Shown here piece by piece: positions 56,231 through 63,890 of a stretch of 64,000 bases of DNA. The position numbers were made by a program, and so were the translations under genes. The stretch is from Carboxylicivirga mesophila. Its GTDB lineage: Bacteria; Bacteroidota; Bacteroidia; Bacteroidales; Marinilabiliaceae. The DNA is taken from the NCBI RefSeq assembly GCF_018271975.1, contig NZ_JAGUCN010000015.1, positions 86,757 through 150,756 on the forward strand. Direction: 5' to 3'. The stretch's first letter is position 1; each line of letters starts with the position of its first letter. The notes below the pieces were generated by a model. It saw only the letters and a program-made list of their open reading frames with translations, did not search any database and was not told where the DNA came from.

Positions 56231-56238
56231 TACATTTG
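56231..56238 (+). promoter_or_regulatory. Candidate -7 box for the sulfatase gene
   Basis: TACATTTG matches TAnnTTTG exactly, 53 bases before ATG 56292. The sulfatase is thus probably transcribed separately from the AraC gene. Confidence 0.5.
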
Positions 56239-56291
56239 CATCTAAGATAGTTTTAATCAACAGACTTTCAACAAACGAAAAGATTAATATT

Positions 56292-57836
56292 ATGAGAAAG
56301 ATTATTTCAATACTGCTGATGGCAATATTAGTTATTCCTGCCACATTCGCACAAAAAAAGAGCAAAAACACTGCTAAACCAAACATCTTAGTGATTATGG
56401 CTGATGATATTGGTATATCTAATTTAAGCTACAACAATAAAGGTATGATGGGGTATACCACTCCAAATATCGACCGCATTGCAAACGAAGGGGTTCAATT
56501 TACAGACTATTATGCGGAGCAGTCATGTACCGCGGGCCGTTCAGCTTTTATTACCGGACAAATGCCTGTACGCACCGGATTAACCAAAGTGGGATTGCCA
56601 GGAGCTGATTTAGGGTTAAGAAAAGAAGACCCTACACTGGCAACGTTACTTAAGCCTTACGGATATGCTACCGGGCAATTTGGTAAAAATCATTTGGGTG
56701 ACAAAGATGAATTCTTACCTACCGAGCATGGTTTTGATGAGTTCTTTGGCAACCTATACCATCTAAATGCCGAAGAAGCGCCTGAACATGAAAACTATCC
56801 TCAAGACCCTGAGTTTAAAGAAAAATTTGGCCCTCGTGGTGTAATAAAATCTACTGCTGATGGCCAGGTAAAAGATACAGGGCCTCTTACGAAAAAGCGA
56901 ATGGAAACAATTGATCAGGAATTTTTGGATGCTACCATCGATTTCATTGAGCGTAACGAAGACGATGATACACCTTGGTTCTGCTGGTTTAATCCCTCAC
57001 GCATGCATTACCATACCCATGTACCAGACGATTACAAAGGCAAATCGGGCTTAAATGTCTATGCCGATGGTATGATTCAGCACGATGATCAAATAGGAGT
57101 TTTACTGAATAAACTTGATGAAATGGGTATTGCTGAGAATACAATTGTAATTTATACAACGGATAATGGAGTGCATTTTAATATGTGGCCCGATGCTGGT
57201 GTTACCCCGTTTCGCGGCGAAAAAAACACCAACTGGGAAGGTGGTTACCGCGTTCCTTTTGCAATGCGTTGGCCAGAAAAAATTAAGGCGGGACAAATAG
57301 AAAATGGCATTACTTCGCACACCGATTTACTACCTACTTTAATGGCTGCCGTTGGCGAGGATAATATTGGTGAGAAACTAAAGAAAGGCCATAAAGTAGG
57401 TGATATGACATACAAGGTTCATATTGATGGATACAACCTACTTCCTAACCTTACCAATGAAAATGCGCAAAATGAATGGCCAAGAAAAGAGTTCTTCTAC
57501 TGGAGTGACGATGGTGATTTGGTAGCATACCGATACGACCGATGGAAACTGGTATTTATGGAACAAAAAGCTCATCAGCTTAGAGTTTGGATGGAACCTT
57601 TCACCGCATTGCGTGTACCGTTAATATTTGACTTAAGAATGGATCCATACGAGAGAGCCTCAATCGACGCCAATGGCTATTTTGAGTGGATGGAAAGAGT
57701 AGGACAATTCCTGATTGTTCCAGCCCAATCAAGAGTTGGAGAGATGGTATCTACCTTTAAGGAGTTCCCACCGCGCCAGAAACCGGCTAAGTTTAATTTA
57801 GAAGAAGTAATGAATAACATGATGAAAACACCATAG
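56292..57836 (+). CDS. Secreted arylsulfatase (sulfatase family S1)
   Basis: A 514-residue exported enzyme with a signal peptide (residues 1-20). The metal-binding aspartates are D38-D39 (VIMADDIGISNL), and the formylglycine site is cysteine 79 in SCTAGRSAFITGQ, so activation needs a formylglycine-generating enzyme (none in the window). Further signatures are TGQFGKNHLGD and IYTTDNGVHFNMWPD. It would remove sulfate esters from small aryl or polysaccharide substrates in the periplasm; marine Bacteroidota use such enzymes on sulfated algal glycans, but no glycosidase or SusCD is adjacent. Terminator at 57858-57893. Confidence 0.94.
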   Translation: MRKIISILLMAILVIPATFAQKKSKNTAKPNILVIMADDIGISNLSYNNKGMMGYTTPNIDRIANEGVQFTDYYAEQSCTAGRSAFITGQMPVRTGLTKVGLPGADLGLRKEDPTLATLLKPYGYATGQFGKNHLGDKDEFLPTEHGFDEFFGNLYHLNAEEAPEHENYPQDPEFKEKFGPRGVIKSTADGQVKDTGPLTKKRMETIDQEFLDATIDFIERNEDDDTPWFCWFNPSRMHYHTHVPDDYKGKSGLNVYADGMIQHDDQIGVLLNKLDEMGIAENTIVIYTTDNGVHFNMWPDAGVTPFRGEKNTNWEGGYRVPFAMRWPEKIKAGQIENGITSHTDLLPTLMAAVGEDNIGEKLKKGHKVGDMTYKVHIDGYNLLPNLTNENAQNEWPRKEFFYWSDDGDLVAYRYDRWKLVFMEQKAHQLRVWMEPFTALRVPLIFDLRMDPYERASIDANGYFEWMERVGQFLIVPAQSRVGEMVSTFKEFPPRQKPAKFNLEEVMNNMMKTP

Positions 57837-57857
57837 CGATTTACGCAAAAATACAAT

Positions 57858-57893
57858 TCCCTCTGCAAGCAATGACTTGCAGAGGGATTTTTT
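57858..57893 (+). terminator. Terminator of the sulfatase gene
   Basis: A twelve-base perfect stem (57858-57869 with 57876-57887) and six-base loop, followed by six T. Confidence 0.92.
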
Positions 57894-58004
57894 CTTTTTA
57901 CAACAGAGAATATACCCACTCAATGCCATTTGTGTCTATACGCAGCAATGCTTTACCAGCATAGCCCTACAGAGCTTTACGATCACACCTGCTGCATCTA
58001 CAGG

Positions 58005-58043
58005 TTTCACCCACGGTTATTGATAGTTTGTTTTTACAGGATA
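58005..58043 (+). repeat. Degenerate copy of the local ~110 bp repeat
   Basis: The stretch TTCACCCACGGTTATT...AGTTTGT...ACAGGA matches the start of the repeat units at 59269, 59985, 60101 and 60211 with a few changes, lying about 1.2 kb from the next copy. Confidence 0.6.
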
Positions 58044-58063
58044 GCATAATGAAGTGACATTTA

Positions 58064-58093
58064 TAAAAAAAGGTACTGTATCAACAGTACCTT
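58064..58093 (-). terminator. Terminator of the 196-residue orphan gene
   Basis: AAGGTACTGT pairs with ACAGTACCTT around a four-base loop; the minus strand continues into a T tract. Confidence 0.85.
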
Positions 58094-58119
58094 CTGCTTA
58101 TTATTCTCTATTACTTCAA

Positions 58120-58710
58120 CTACAAAGTTTGATCCGCATTATTATAAAAACGAATAAGCTGTTTAATTTCACTTTCTCTTAGTTTCTTAGTTCCCATCTT
58201 CTTACTGGCTTCCTGAGAATCTTTAACCAACTCATTTAATAAGGCCAACTGTTTCTTTTTACTTTTACGAAGCTGAACGGCAGGATACTCAGGTAACTTC
58301 TCAAGGATAAAAACCTCTTCGTAATTAAAGCCATAACCACCGCTCGACATGGAGCGAAGCACTGTTGAGTATAAATTTATTTTGCCCTTAAGCTCAACTT
58401 TGGCAAATATGAACTTTTGCTTGCTGTTTCCTATATTGGTGCTCACTTTGGTTCTTACATTTTTAAGAACAACATAATGATCATATCCCGTTCCATACCC
58501 CAGAATTTCGTCTGCTGTATAGGTCTGTTTCTTACCATTTTCTTTATTTAAGGGCTTTGTGGAAATACCTCCATCACTAATGTACTTAACAAGGCATTCG
58601 GTTTTAACACTATCCTTATCAATAATGTAACCTTGTCGGTAATCTAATAATTGAGCAACTAACTGGCTGCCCATAGCTAATAGCAGCCCTAAAAAGATAA
58701 TTCTCTTCAT
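58120..58710 (-). CDS. Secreted protein of unknown function
   Basis: A 196-residue protein with a clear signal peptide (residues 1-19, ending SQLVAQ). The mature part is beta-rich in the first half (QGYIIDKDSVKTECLVKYI, YTADEILGYGTGYDHYVVL) and helical and lysine-rich at the end. The opening resembles short Bacteroidota exported proteins of the 'GYI...D.....I' type seen in envelope-linked genes, but I cannot assign a named domain. Single gene with its own terminator. Confidence 0.75.
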   Translation of the reverse strand: MKRIIFLGLLLAMGSQLVAQLLDYRQGYIIDKDSVKTECLVKYISDGGISTKPLNKENGKKQTYTADEILGYGTGYDHYVVLKNVRTKVSTNIGNSKQKFIFAKVELKGKINLYSTVLRSMSSGGYGFNYEEVFILEKLPEYPAVQLRKSKKKQLALLNELVKDSQEASKKMGTKKLRESEIKQLIRFYNNADQTL

Positions 58711-58786
58711 GGATTTGTTGTTTGGTTAAAATGTGTGTGTGTAGACACTAAAACATGCCTGATTTTTTCGGAGAATGAAGATATAT

Positions 58787-58823
58787 AAAAAAACAAAAGC
58801 CTACGAAATCGTATGGCTTTTGT
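58787..58823 (-). terminator. Terminator of the Trypco2-like gene
   Basis: ACAAAAGCC pairs with GGCTTTTGT with an inner ACGA/TCGT pair; the minus strand ends in a T tract, 35 bases after the gene. Confidence 0.85.
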
Positions 58824-58857
58824 TGCTCAATTACAGTTCTACAATGTTACAACAGTA

Positions 58858-59193
58858 TTATACTTCAGATTCGTAGCTTGTAAGTCCTGCTATTTTAATA
58901 CTATCTCTAATGCTTGCAGAATTTACAAACTTCGCCTCTTCAGGCACTTTAAGATCTAAGGTAATTTTATGTACCTGTTGTTCGGTATAGGTTTTATTTA
59001 ACTTGCCGTCAATTACCTTCAGGTTAACGCCTCCGCTTTTGCCACTGACTTTTTCAACCACAAAATTGACTTCAATCTTAAGTTTATCGACTTCGAATAA
59101 AGTATCCAATCCTTTTTGCTCCCTTAATTCTTCTGATGCGATAAGCTCTTCACGCACTTGGTGAATGAGTTCTTTTAGGTTTAGTTCTGACAT
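58858..59193 (-). CDS. Trypsin-co-occurring domain 2 (Trypco2)-like small protein
   Basis: A 111-residue cytoplasmic protein. The N-terminal helix LNLKELIHQVREELIASEEL, then FEVDKLKIEVNFVVEKV, GVNLKVIDGKLNKTY and HKITLDLKVP reproduce the helix-strand-strand-strand plan I know for Trypco2, a domain described in bacterial conflict systems next to proteases or STAND-type NTPases. A C-terminal 25-residue tail is unique. Here it stands alone, with its own terminator, beside a REP transposase and upstream (in the other sense) of the holin operon. The assignment is from pattern memory and should be checked. Confidence 0.55.
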   Translation of the reverse strand: MSELNLKELIHQVREELIASEELREQKGLDTLFEVDKLKIEVNFVVEKVSGKSGGVNLKVIDGKLNKTYTEQQVHKITLDLKVPEEAKFVNSASIRDSIKIAGLTSYESEV

Positions 59194-59264
59194 AATTTAA
59201 AGTTTGATTGTTAATAATATGCAGCCCACTTTAAGGGCTGAGATACAATAATGATGCACTCTTT

Positions 59265-59423
59265 GGGCTTCACCCACGGTTATTAGTCGTTTGTCTTTTC
59301 AGGACAATTATCAGAGTTAATCTTCTACATACCTATGCCCTTTCTGGGCATACTATGAGTAACCACTGGTGAAGCCGGTGGCACTCACCGCATCACTTTT
59401 CAGCCCCGCAGGGGTTGAACAAT
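59265..59423 (+). repeat. REP composite unit, left copy
   Basis: Contains one ~85 bp array unit (CACCCACGG...TATTAG...CAGGACAATTAT...TTAATCTTCT...CCTATGCCC) followed by an ~80 bp block with GGTGGCACTCACC and CAGCCCCGCAGGGG. The same block recurs on the other side of the transposase at 60212-60362. Confidence 0.75.
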
Positions 59424-59956
59424 GCTAGTTCACCTTAAGAAATAACGTTCATCGATTGTAACACCATGCTCATTAAGCAATCTTCGATACTCGTCTTCAA
59501 AACTCTCCTTTTGATGATGCTGTTGCTGATTAATGATATAGTTAATAAGCATATCCTTATCCCAATATGAATATGTAAAGGCAGCATAACCATCAGCCCA
59601 ACCTATAAAATCAGGACAGAATCCCGATTCTTTGAGCCAAATAGAGGTAGCTGTTTTTATATCCCTTACAAAATCGGCTAATGCAATGGATGGATGAGTA
59701 TCTGACAGAATATGAACATGTTCTTCCATCCCGTTGATTCTGTACAAATGGCAGTTTCTGTTTTTGATGATACCCCAGATGTATTTAAAGAGCTCTTCGT
59801 TATGTTCTGGATTGAGGGTCTTTTGTCTATGTTTTGTGCAGAACACAATTTGATAGAGTATTTGTCGATAACTTGACATATTGGATAGATTTAAAATATG
59901 TATAGAATAAAATTGATTCGGACTATATCTATTTATATTCAACCCTCTCAGGGCTG
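59401..59956 (-). mobile_element. REP-flanked RAYT unit
   Basis: The transposase gene is bracketed by an inverted pair of REP palindromes: CAGCCCCGCAGGGGTTGAA at 59401-59419 and TTCAACCCTCTCAGGGCTG at 59938-59956. Such bracketing by a cognate REP pair is the structure described for REP-associated tyrosine transposases. Confidence 0.65.
59430..59879 (-). CDS. REP-associated Y1 transposase (IS200-like, TnpA_REP)
   Basis: Started at ATG 59877-59879 (MSSYRQILYQIVFCTKHRQK), the conserved N-terminus, rather than 21 codons upstream. The 149-residue protein has the HUH metal/nicking motif in MEEHVHILSD and the catalytic tyrosine in the YIINQQQHH block near the C-terminus, as in single-strand transposases. 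The C-terminal EDEYRRLLNEHGVTIDERYF is typical of Bacteroidota members. No TnpB/IscB is present, so this is the domesticated RAYT type or a minimal IS200. Confidence 0.9.
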   Translation of the reverse strand: MSSYRQILYQIVFCTKHRQKTLNPEHNEELFKYIWGIIKNRNCHLYRINGMEEHVHILSDTHPSIALADFVRDIKTATSIWLKESGFCPDFIGWADGYAAFTYSYWDKDMLINYIINQQQHHQKESFEDEYRRLLNEHGVTIDERYFLR

Positions 59957-59976
59957 GGGTGCTGACTCATTAACCT

Positions 59977-60362
59977 CCGTGGGCTACACCCACGGTTATT
60001 AGTAGTTTGTCCTTGCAGGACAATTTTAGAAGTTAATCTTCTTCAAATCAACCTATGCCGTTTCAGGGCTGGACCTATTGCTCTGTAACATCCTTGAGCT
60101 GCCCCCACGGGTATTAGAGGTCCTCCTTTCAGGACAATTATGGGAGTTAATCTTCTTCAAACCTATGCCCAGAAAGGGCTCGACCTATGGATCTGTAACA
60201 TCCTTGAGCTGCCCACACGGGTATTAGAGGTGCTCCTTGCAGGACAATTATGAGAAGTAATCTTCTTCAAACCTATGCCCAGAAAGGGCATCCCGTGAAT
60301 AACCACCGATGAAGCCTGTGGCACTCACCATATCACTTTCCAGCCCCGCAGGGGGTGAACAC
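59977..60362 (+). repeat. Tandem array of ~110-115 bp REP-like units
   Basis: Three units begin with CCCACGG at 59989, 60104 and 60214 (periods 115 and 110). Each contains short palindromes: CCGTGGG...CCCACGG in the first unit, GTCCTTGCAGGAC, and TATGCCC...GGGCAT or GGGCT, plus the shared AGTTAATCTTCTTCAAA. Units two and three also share ATCTGTAACATCCTTGAGCT-like junctions. The last unit runs into the same block found left of the transposase and ends with CAGCCCCGCAGGGGG. Repeats are too long and lack unique spacers for a CRISPR. Confidence 0.8.
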
Positions 60363-60380
60363 ATATCACTCACCCGACAA

Positions 60381-61058
60381 TCACCGTAAAAAGCGATCAC
60401 TCAACCAACCTTCGACCATTACTTTACTCCAGCCCATCTTTGTTTGCTTAACAATTACCTGGGTATTCTCATTTAATACACCAAGTAACGGTCCTTTGGG
60501 CACTTCCCGAAAATTTAGCTTAGTGGTATTCACCACTTTTGGCTGGCCCTGCTCAATGTGCGGAATGACCGTTGGCGATCCTGATGTCAAATTCTTACTT
60601 ATCGGTATATTATCCAGGTAAGTGATAGTGACCTCTTCACCGCTTATCAAGGCATTGGCTATCTTGGGGTACATTCGTACATAAGCTTGTGTACTATTTT
60701 TGACCTTTCCGGACTGAATGGCATTATTATTCACCTCATCACCAACCAGCAGGCAGCCGGAGGTATCATCATCCGTATTGCCAATATGAATCAGAATATC
60801 GGTAAACTTGGGAACATTCATTACCTGCAACATGCCATAATGCCAATCTGCACCATACTTCTGAAGGTAATCTGTATGATGCCGTCCATGGGTGCGCAGC
60901 TGCAGCTTATAGGTACCTGCATCTATGCGTGTTTCATGCATCTTTTTCACGTCGCGGTGCTCATCTTCGAGCGTGTAACACTCAAATACACCATCAATCA
61001 GTAACATGCCCAGCGTACTATCCGTTGAGCTGGCATATCGTACAACGGTTAATTTCAT
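60381..61058 (-). CDS. DUF5675 domain plus bacterial SH3 domain protein
   Basis: A 225-residue protein without a signal peptide. Residues 1-140 match DUF5675: LTVVRYASSTDSTLGMLLID, YTLEDEHRDVK, RIDAGTYKLQLR and the strongly conserved DILIHIGNTDDDTSGCLLVG. That last block, with a histidine and a cysteine about 12 residues apart, resembles the HxG...S/TxGC site of YkuD L,D-transpeptidases, so a wall-acting cysteine enzyme is possible (inference). Residues 170-225 form an SH3b wall-binding domain (TTKLNFREVPKGPLLGVL, GWSKVMVEGWLSD). Third gene of the operon, 3 bases after the holin-like gene. Confidence 0.8.
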   Translation of the reverse strand: MKLTVVRYASSTDSTLGMLLIDGVFECYTLEDEHRDVKKMHETRIDAGTYKLQLRTHGRHHTDYLQKYGADWHYGMLQVMNVPKFTDILIHIGNTDDDTSGCLLVGDEVNNNAIQSGKVKNSTQAYVRMYPKIANALISGEEVTITYLDNIPISKNLTSGSPTVIPHIEQGQPKVVNTTKLNFREVPKGPLLGVLNENTQVIVKQTKMGWSKVMVEGWLSDRFLR

Positions 61059-61061
61059 AGC

Positions 61062-61547
61062 TTATCCTTTTGGCTGATCCTTTGTCACTTGCTGGCTCTC
61101 TCTTCTGCTGGCATTCATCTGGCTCACCAAAGGAATCACATTCTTTAAGGCTCGTTCACCAAATAAGAAGCCCAGTACAAGGAAGTTGATAACCTTAAAT
61201 ACAGTCATTAGATCTGGATTTTTCAGAAGTCCATGAAGAGTCGGACATGTAAATACCAGAATATCCAATATCAACACGGCAAAACCCCATATTGGACGCT
61301 GTGCGCCGCGTAAAAACAGAATAAAGCGACCCCACCAACCAGCCTGTTTCAGGTCGGCAGTGGTACCTTCCAACTCCCTGATGCGTTCCAACAGTTCTTC
61401 TTTTGCTTCACACTCTTTCAGCTGGTCTTCCAGTTCCTGTTCATAGATGGCCTCCGATAAAAGACGTTTCATTTTCTCCTTTTCGGCATCACTGGCAGTA
61501 AACTCATCCACCAGGTTTAAAATATCAAATTTGTCACTCTCTTTCAT
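61062..61547 (-). CDS. Holin-like membrane protein
   Basis: A 161-residue protein: a charged N-terminal coiled coil (about 15-65, EKEKMKRLLSEAIYEQEL), then hydrophobic segments at about 70-80 (WWGRFILFLRG), 86-105 (IWGFAVLILDILVFTCP) and 118-135 (VFKVINFLVLGFLFGER), and a short basic tail. The GWWGRF...RP...FGERALKNVIPL plan resembles three-TM phage holins. Sits between the 771-residue protein and the DUF5675-SH3 protein, as a holin sits beside wall enzymes in lysis cassettes. Membrane-protein status is firm; holin function is an inference. Confidence 0.6.
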   Translation of the reverse strand: MKESDKFDILNLVDEFTASDAEKEKMKRLLSEAIYEQELEDQLKECEAKEELLERIRELEGTTADLKQAGWWGRFILFLRGAQRPIWGFAVLILDILVFTCPTLHGLLKNPDLMTVFKVINFLVLGFLFGERALKNVIPLVSQMNASRRESQQVTKDQPKG

Positions 61548-61574
61548 TACAATATGATTTAGTTTGGCTAGTTA

Positions 61575-63890
61575 CTAAGCTCCAAAAACAAGCGCTTCGT
61601 CCTTATCGCCGGTTGTGGTTTGAATGGTAAATGTGCAGCTTATGGCATCGGCCTTATCGGGGTAATGCATTTCAATCAGCTCCAGTATCATGTAGCCAAA
61701 CCATTTCTGATTAAAGCCCCTCTTATCGTTAACCACCGATTCGATAAAACCGAAAAGCTTGGCAATCTCCGATTTTCGCGCATGATCTACATCTATCTTT
61801 AAAGCTTTTGATTTGCTGATTTTCTCATCAAAGTTGTTAAAGGCCTTTAAGAGCTCCTGGTAGCTCTTGAGGCTATCGTCAAAAGGAATACCGCCAAAAT
61901 AACTTGGCCGATTAACCGGGTTCAGACTAAGCCGGTTTGTTTCGAAGTTACGCCACTTTTTATAGGACCGGCGATACTTATTGTGTGCAAACAAATTATT
62001 GGTGCTGCGCGTATTGTAAAAGTCCAGGATGGGCTGATAGTAGAAGTCTTCGCGACTGGCCATACGTGTACTATCCTCATTTTTATTTTCATACACCGAT
62101 GCGGCCATTGAACGCGCCAAAATTTCGTAGCCCATTGACGAACGCATGGCGTTTGCCAGGCATACAAACACCTCCGATGGCACATGCAGCTTACATTCGT
62201 ATTCTACATCATCGCAATGCTTAATCGTATTCCAGAGCTCACTTAGTCGGTTCTGCGAGTCGGTGTGGCTGAGGTCGGCCAAAGCGCCCCACACAACTGC
62301 CAGCTGCATAAACGCATTTAAATCTTTTACATCGCCCTTCTTCTTGTTTTTGCGTTCCTTTATGCGTCCTTTAATCTTTCCATCTTCCTTACCGGCTATC
62401 AGAGTGAGGGTGTAATCTAAATCATCGTAATGCAATTCCCTGGCCGGATGCTTTGTTTCCGCATCCAGCGAGATGGCTATTTTAGATTGCTCGGCAAAAA
62501 CAATAGCACCCTTTTCTTTCAGAGAGGAAATACTGATGGCTTTTTTACCATTAACACCTATCTCTTTCTCTTCAACTTCCAGTTCTTTTTGGGTATATGA
62601 GCTAAGGGTCCAGTTACCAATGCTCAAACCAAGGGCAAAACGACGACTGAATTCCAGTCCCTTTTCTGAGAAGTAGTTATTCACTTTAAATGGCGCATTA
62701 TCGGCATCGCTGTGGTAAGCTAACAAACTGGCAACTTTTAGCTTAACCACATCGCCAAAATGCGCCATCAGGAAATCCTGTTGCACAGTTGCTTCGAGCA
62801 ATACACCGGTCGTCATCGTTTTGCGGTACTCATACTCCAAGCCTATCTCCACTTTGGCCGAAAGCAAGGCTATTACTTTATCTTTTACCTCCGCTATCTT
62901 ATCCTTGTATTCGTTGTAATGCGCTTTTAATTCCTCATAGGTATCACCAACAAAATCAATCTTTTCAATGATGGCTGCTATCGTTTCATTGGACAGGTAA
63001 TCGTCGGTTTGTGCAATAAGTTCATCAAGTTCACCAGTGGGTTTGCCAAGATAATTTTCGTAATATTTATCTATGATCTTAATAATTTTCTCCTTCTCCA
63101 CATCCAATAAGGCAATTGACACGCCCGCTTTAATACCCAATTCTTTGCTTGATGATTTGGCTTTCCCCAGCTTGAGGGCAAATACCTTATCTTCCACCTT
63201 ACGCACCAGGCACTCGAAATTGTCCTCGCGCTTAAACGAGAAGGAAACACTTATGCTCGGATCGATTGAAACAGGCAATTGTGGCCCGCTTTTAGTGAGT
63301 GTAAACACTGGTGCTAACACTGTAGATAACAGCTGTACCACATCCACATCAATTTTACCACTCACCTCTCCTTTTAGTGCATACGAGCAGGCCTCGTTGG
63401 GTAAAAAGCCATCCCAAAACTCAGCCTTGGCCGAGTCATTTAAAAGGCTTTTAAAGTCGAGTAAATCCTGGTAAACAGCCTCCGAGGTTTTGGTCGATAA
63501 ATCGTGCAAACGGTACATCGACACATCCAGGTCTCTGTTGGCACCAATTTCAAAACCCAGTATCTCTTTAATGCTTCCACCTGCTTTGGCTCTTAGTTTG
63601 GCACCTATGGAATAGCGCACCACCGCCTGCTCCTTCATCACCTTTTTGCAGTCGTCTTCACTGAGGTAAAATCCATCCAGATCGTCGTTTTTTAAATCAT
63701 CGGTATTGTTATACACCCATATATTAGCGGCAGCAGAAGTTTCAAAGTCAAGCACTGCATTGTTTAATAGTGGCACATCAAAACTTCCATTTTTACTGAT
63801 TTCGGCGTTCTTCAATAGTTGCAATTCTGCCTCATCAAGTGGCATCAGACCTACCTTGGCGGCCTTCGGAATAAGTGGATATAGATTCAT
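61575..63890 (-). CDS. Large protein of unknown family, first gene of the holin operon
   Basis: A 771-residue protein with no signal peptide or obvious transmembrane helix and no motif I recognise. Residues 85-260 are mixed strand/helix with repeated glycine-rich patches (YSIGAKLRAKAGGSIKEILG, KELGIKAGVSIALLD); 260-350 are predicted helical and highly charged (KEKIIKIIDKYYENYLG to EVKDKVIALLS); 430-560 are strand-rich with several lysine-rich loops (KERKNKKKG); 570-771 are helical (LAVVWGALADLSHTDSQ, FGYMILELIEMHYPDKA). It is 27 bases upstream of the holin-like gene. Its cargo-like position, lack of a signal and lack of relatives I can name make it a candidate exported effector. No DNA-composition anomaly was measured. 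Confidence 0.75.
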   Translation of the reverse strand: MNLYPLIPKAAKVGLMPLDEAELQLLKNAEISKNGSFDVPLLNNAVLDFETSAAANIWVYNNTDDLKNDDLDGFYLSEDDCKKVMKEQAVVRYSIGAKLRAKAGGSIKEILGFEIGANRDLDVSMYRLHDLSTKTSEAVYQDLLDFKSLLNDSAKAEFWDGFLPNEACSYALKGEVSGKIDVDVVQLLSTVLAPVFTLTKSGPQLPVSIDPSISVSFSFKREDNFECLVRKVEDKVFALKLGKAKSSSKELGIKAGVSIALLDVEKEKIIKIIDKYYENYLGKPTGELDELIAQTDDYLSNETIAAIIEKIDFVGDTYEELKAHYNEYKDKIAEVKDKVIALLSAKVEIGLEYEYRKTMTTGVLLEATVQQDFLMAHFGDVVKLKVASLLAYHSDADNAPFKVNNYFSEKGLEFSRRFALGLSIGNWTLSSYTQKELEVEEKEIGVNGKKAISISSLKEKGAIVFAEQSKIAISLDAETKHPARELHYDDLDYTLTLIAGKEDGKIKGRIKERKNKKKGDVKDLNAFMQLAVVWGALADLSHTDSQNRLSELWNTIKHCDDVEYECKLHVPSEVFVCLANAMRSSMGYEILARSMAASVYENKNEDSTRMASREDFYYQPILDFYNTRSTNNLFAHNKYRRSYKKWRNFETNRLSLNPVNRPSYFGGIPFDDSLKSYQELLKAFNNFDEKISKSKALKIDVDHARKSEIAKLFGFIESVVNDKRGFNQKWFGYMILELIEMHYPDKADAISCTFTIQTTTGDKDEALVFGA

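Noticed and set aside
59430..59879. IS605-type composite element
   Set aside because: No TnpB/IscB gene; single Y1 protein with flanking REPs fits a RAYT better.
59977..60362. Tandem repeats as a CRISPR array
   Set aside because: Units of 110-115 bases are similar throughout, with no unique spacers and no cas genes.
60381..63890. Prophage lysis cassette
   Set aside because: No capsid, tail, terminase or integrase genes are in the window; the edge at 64000 prevents a final decision.
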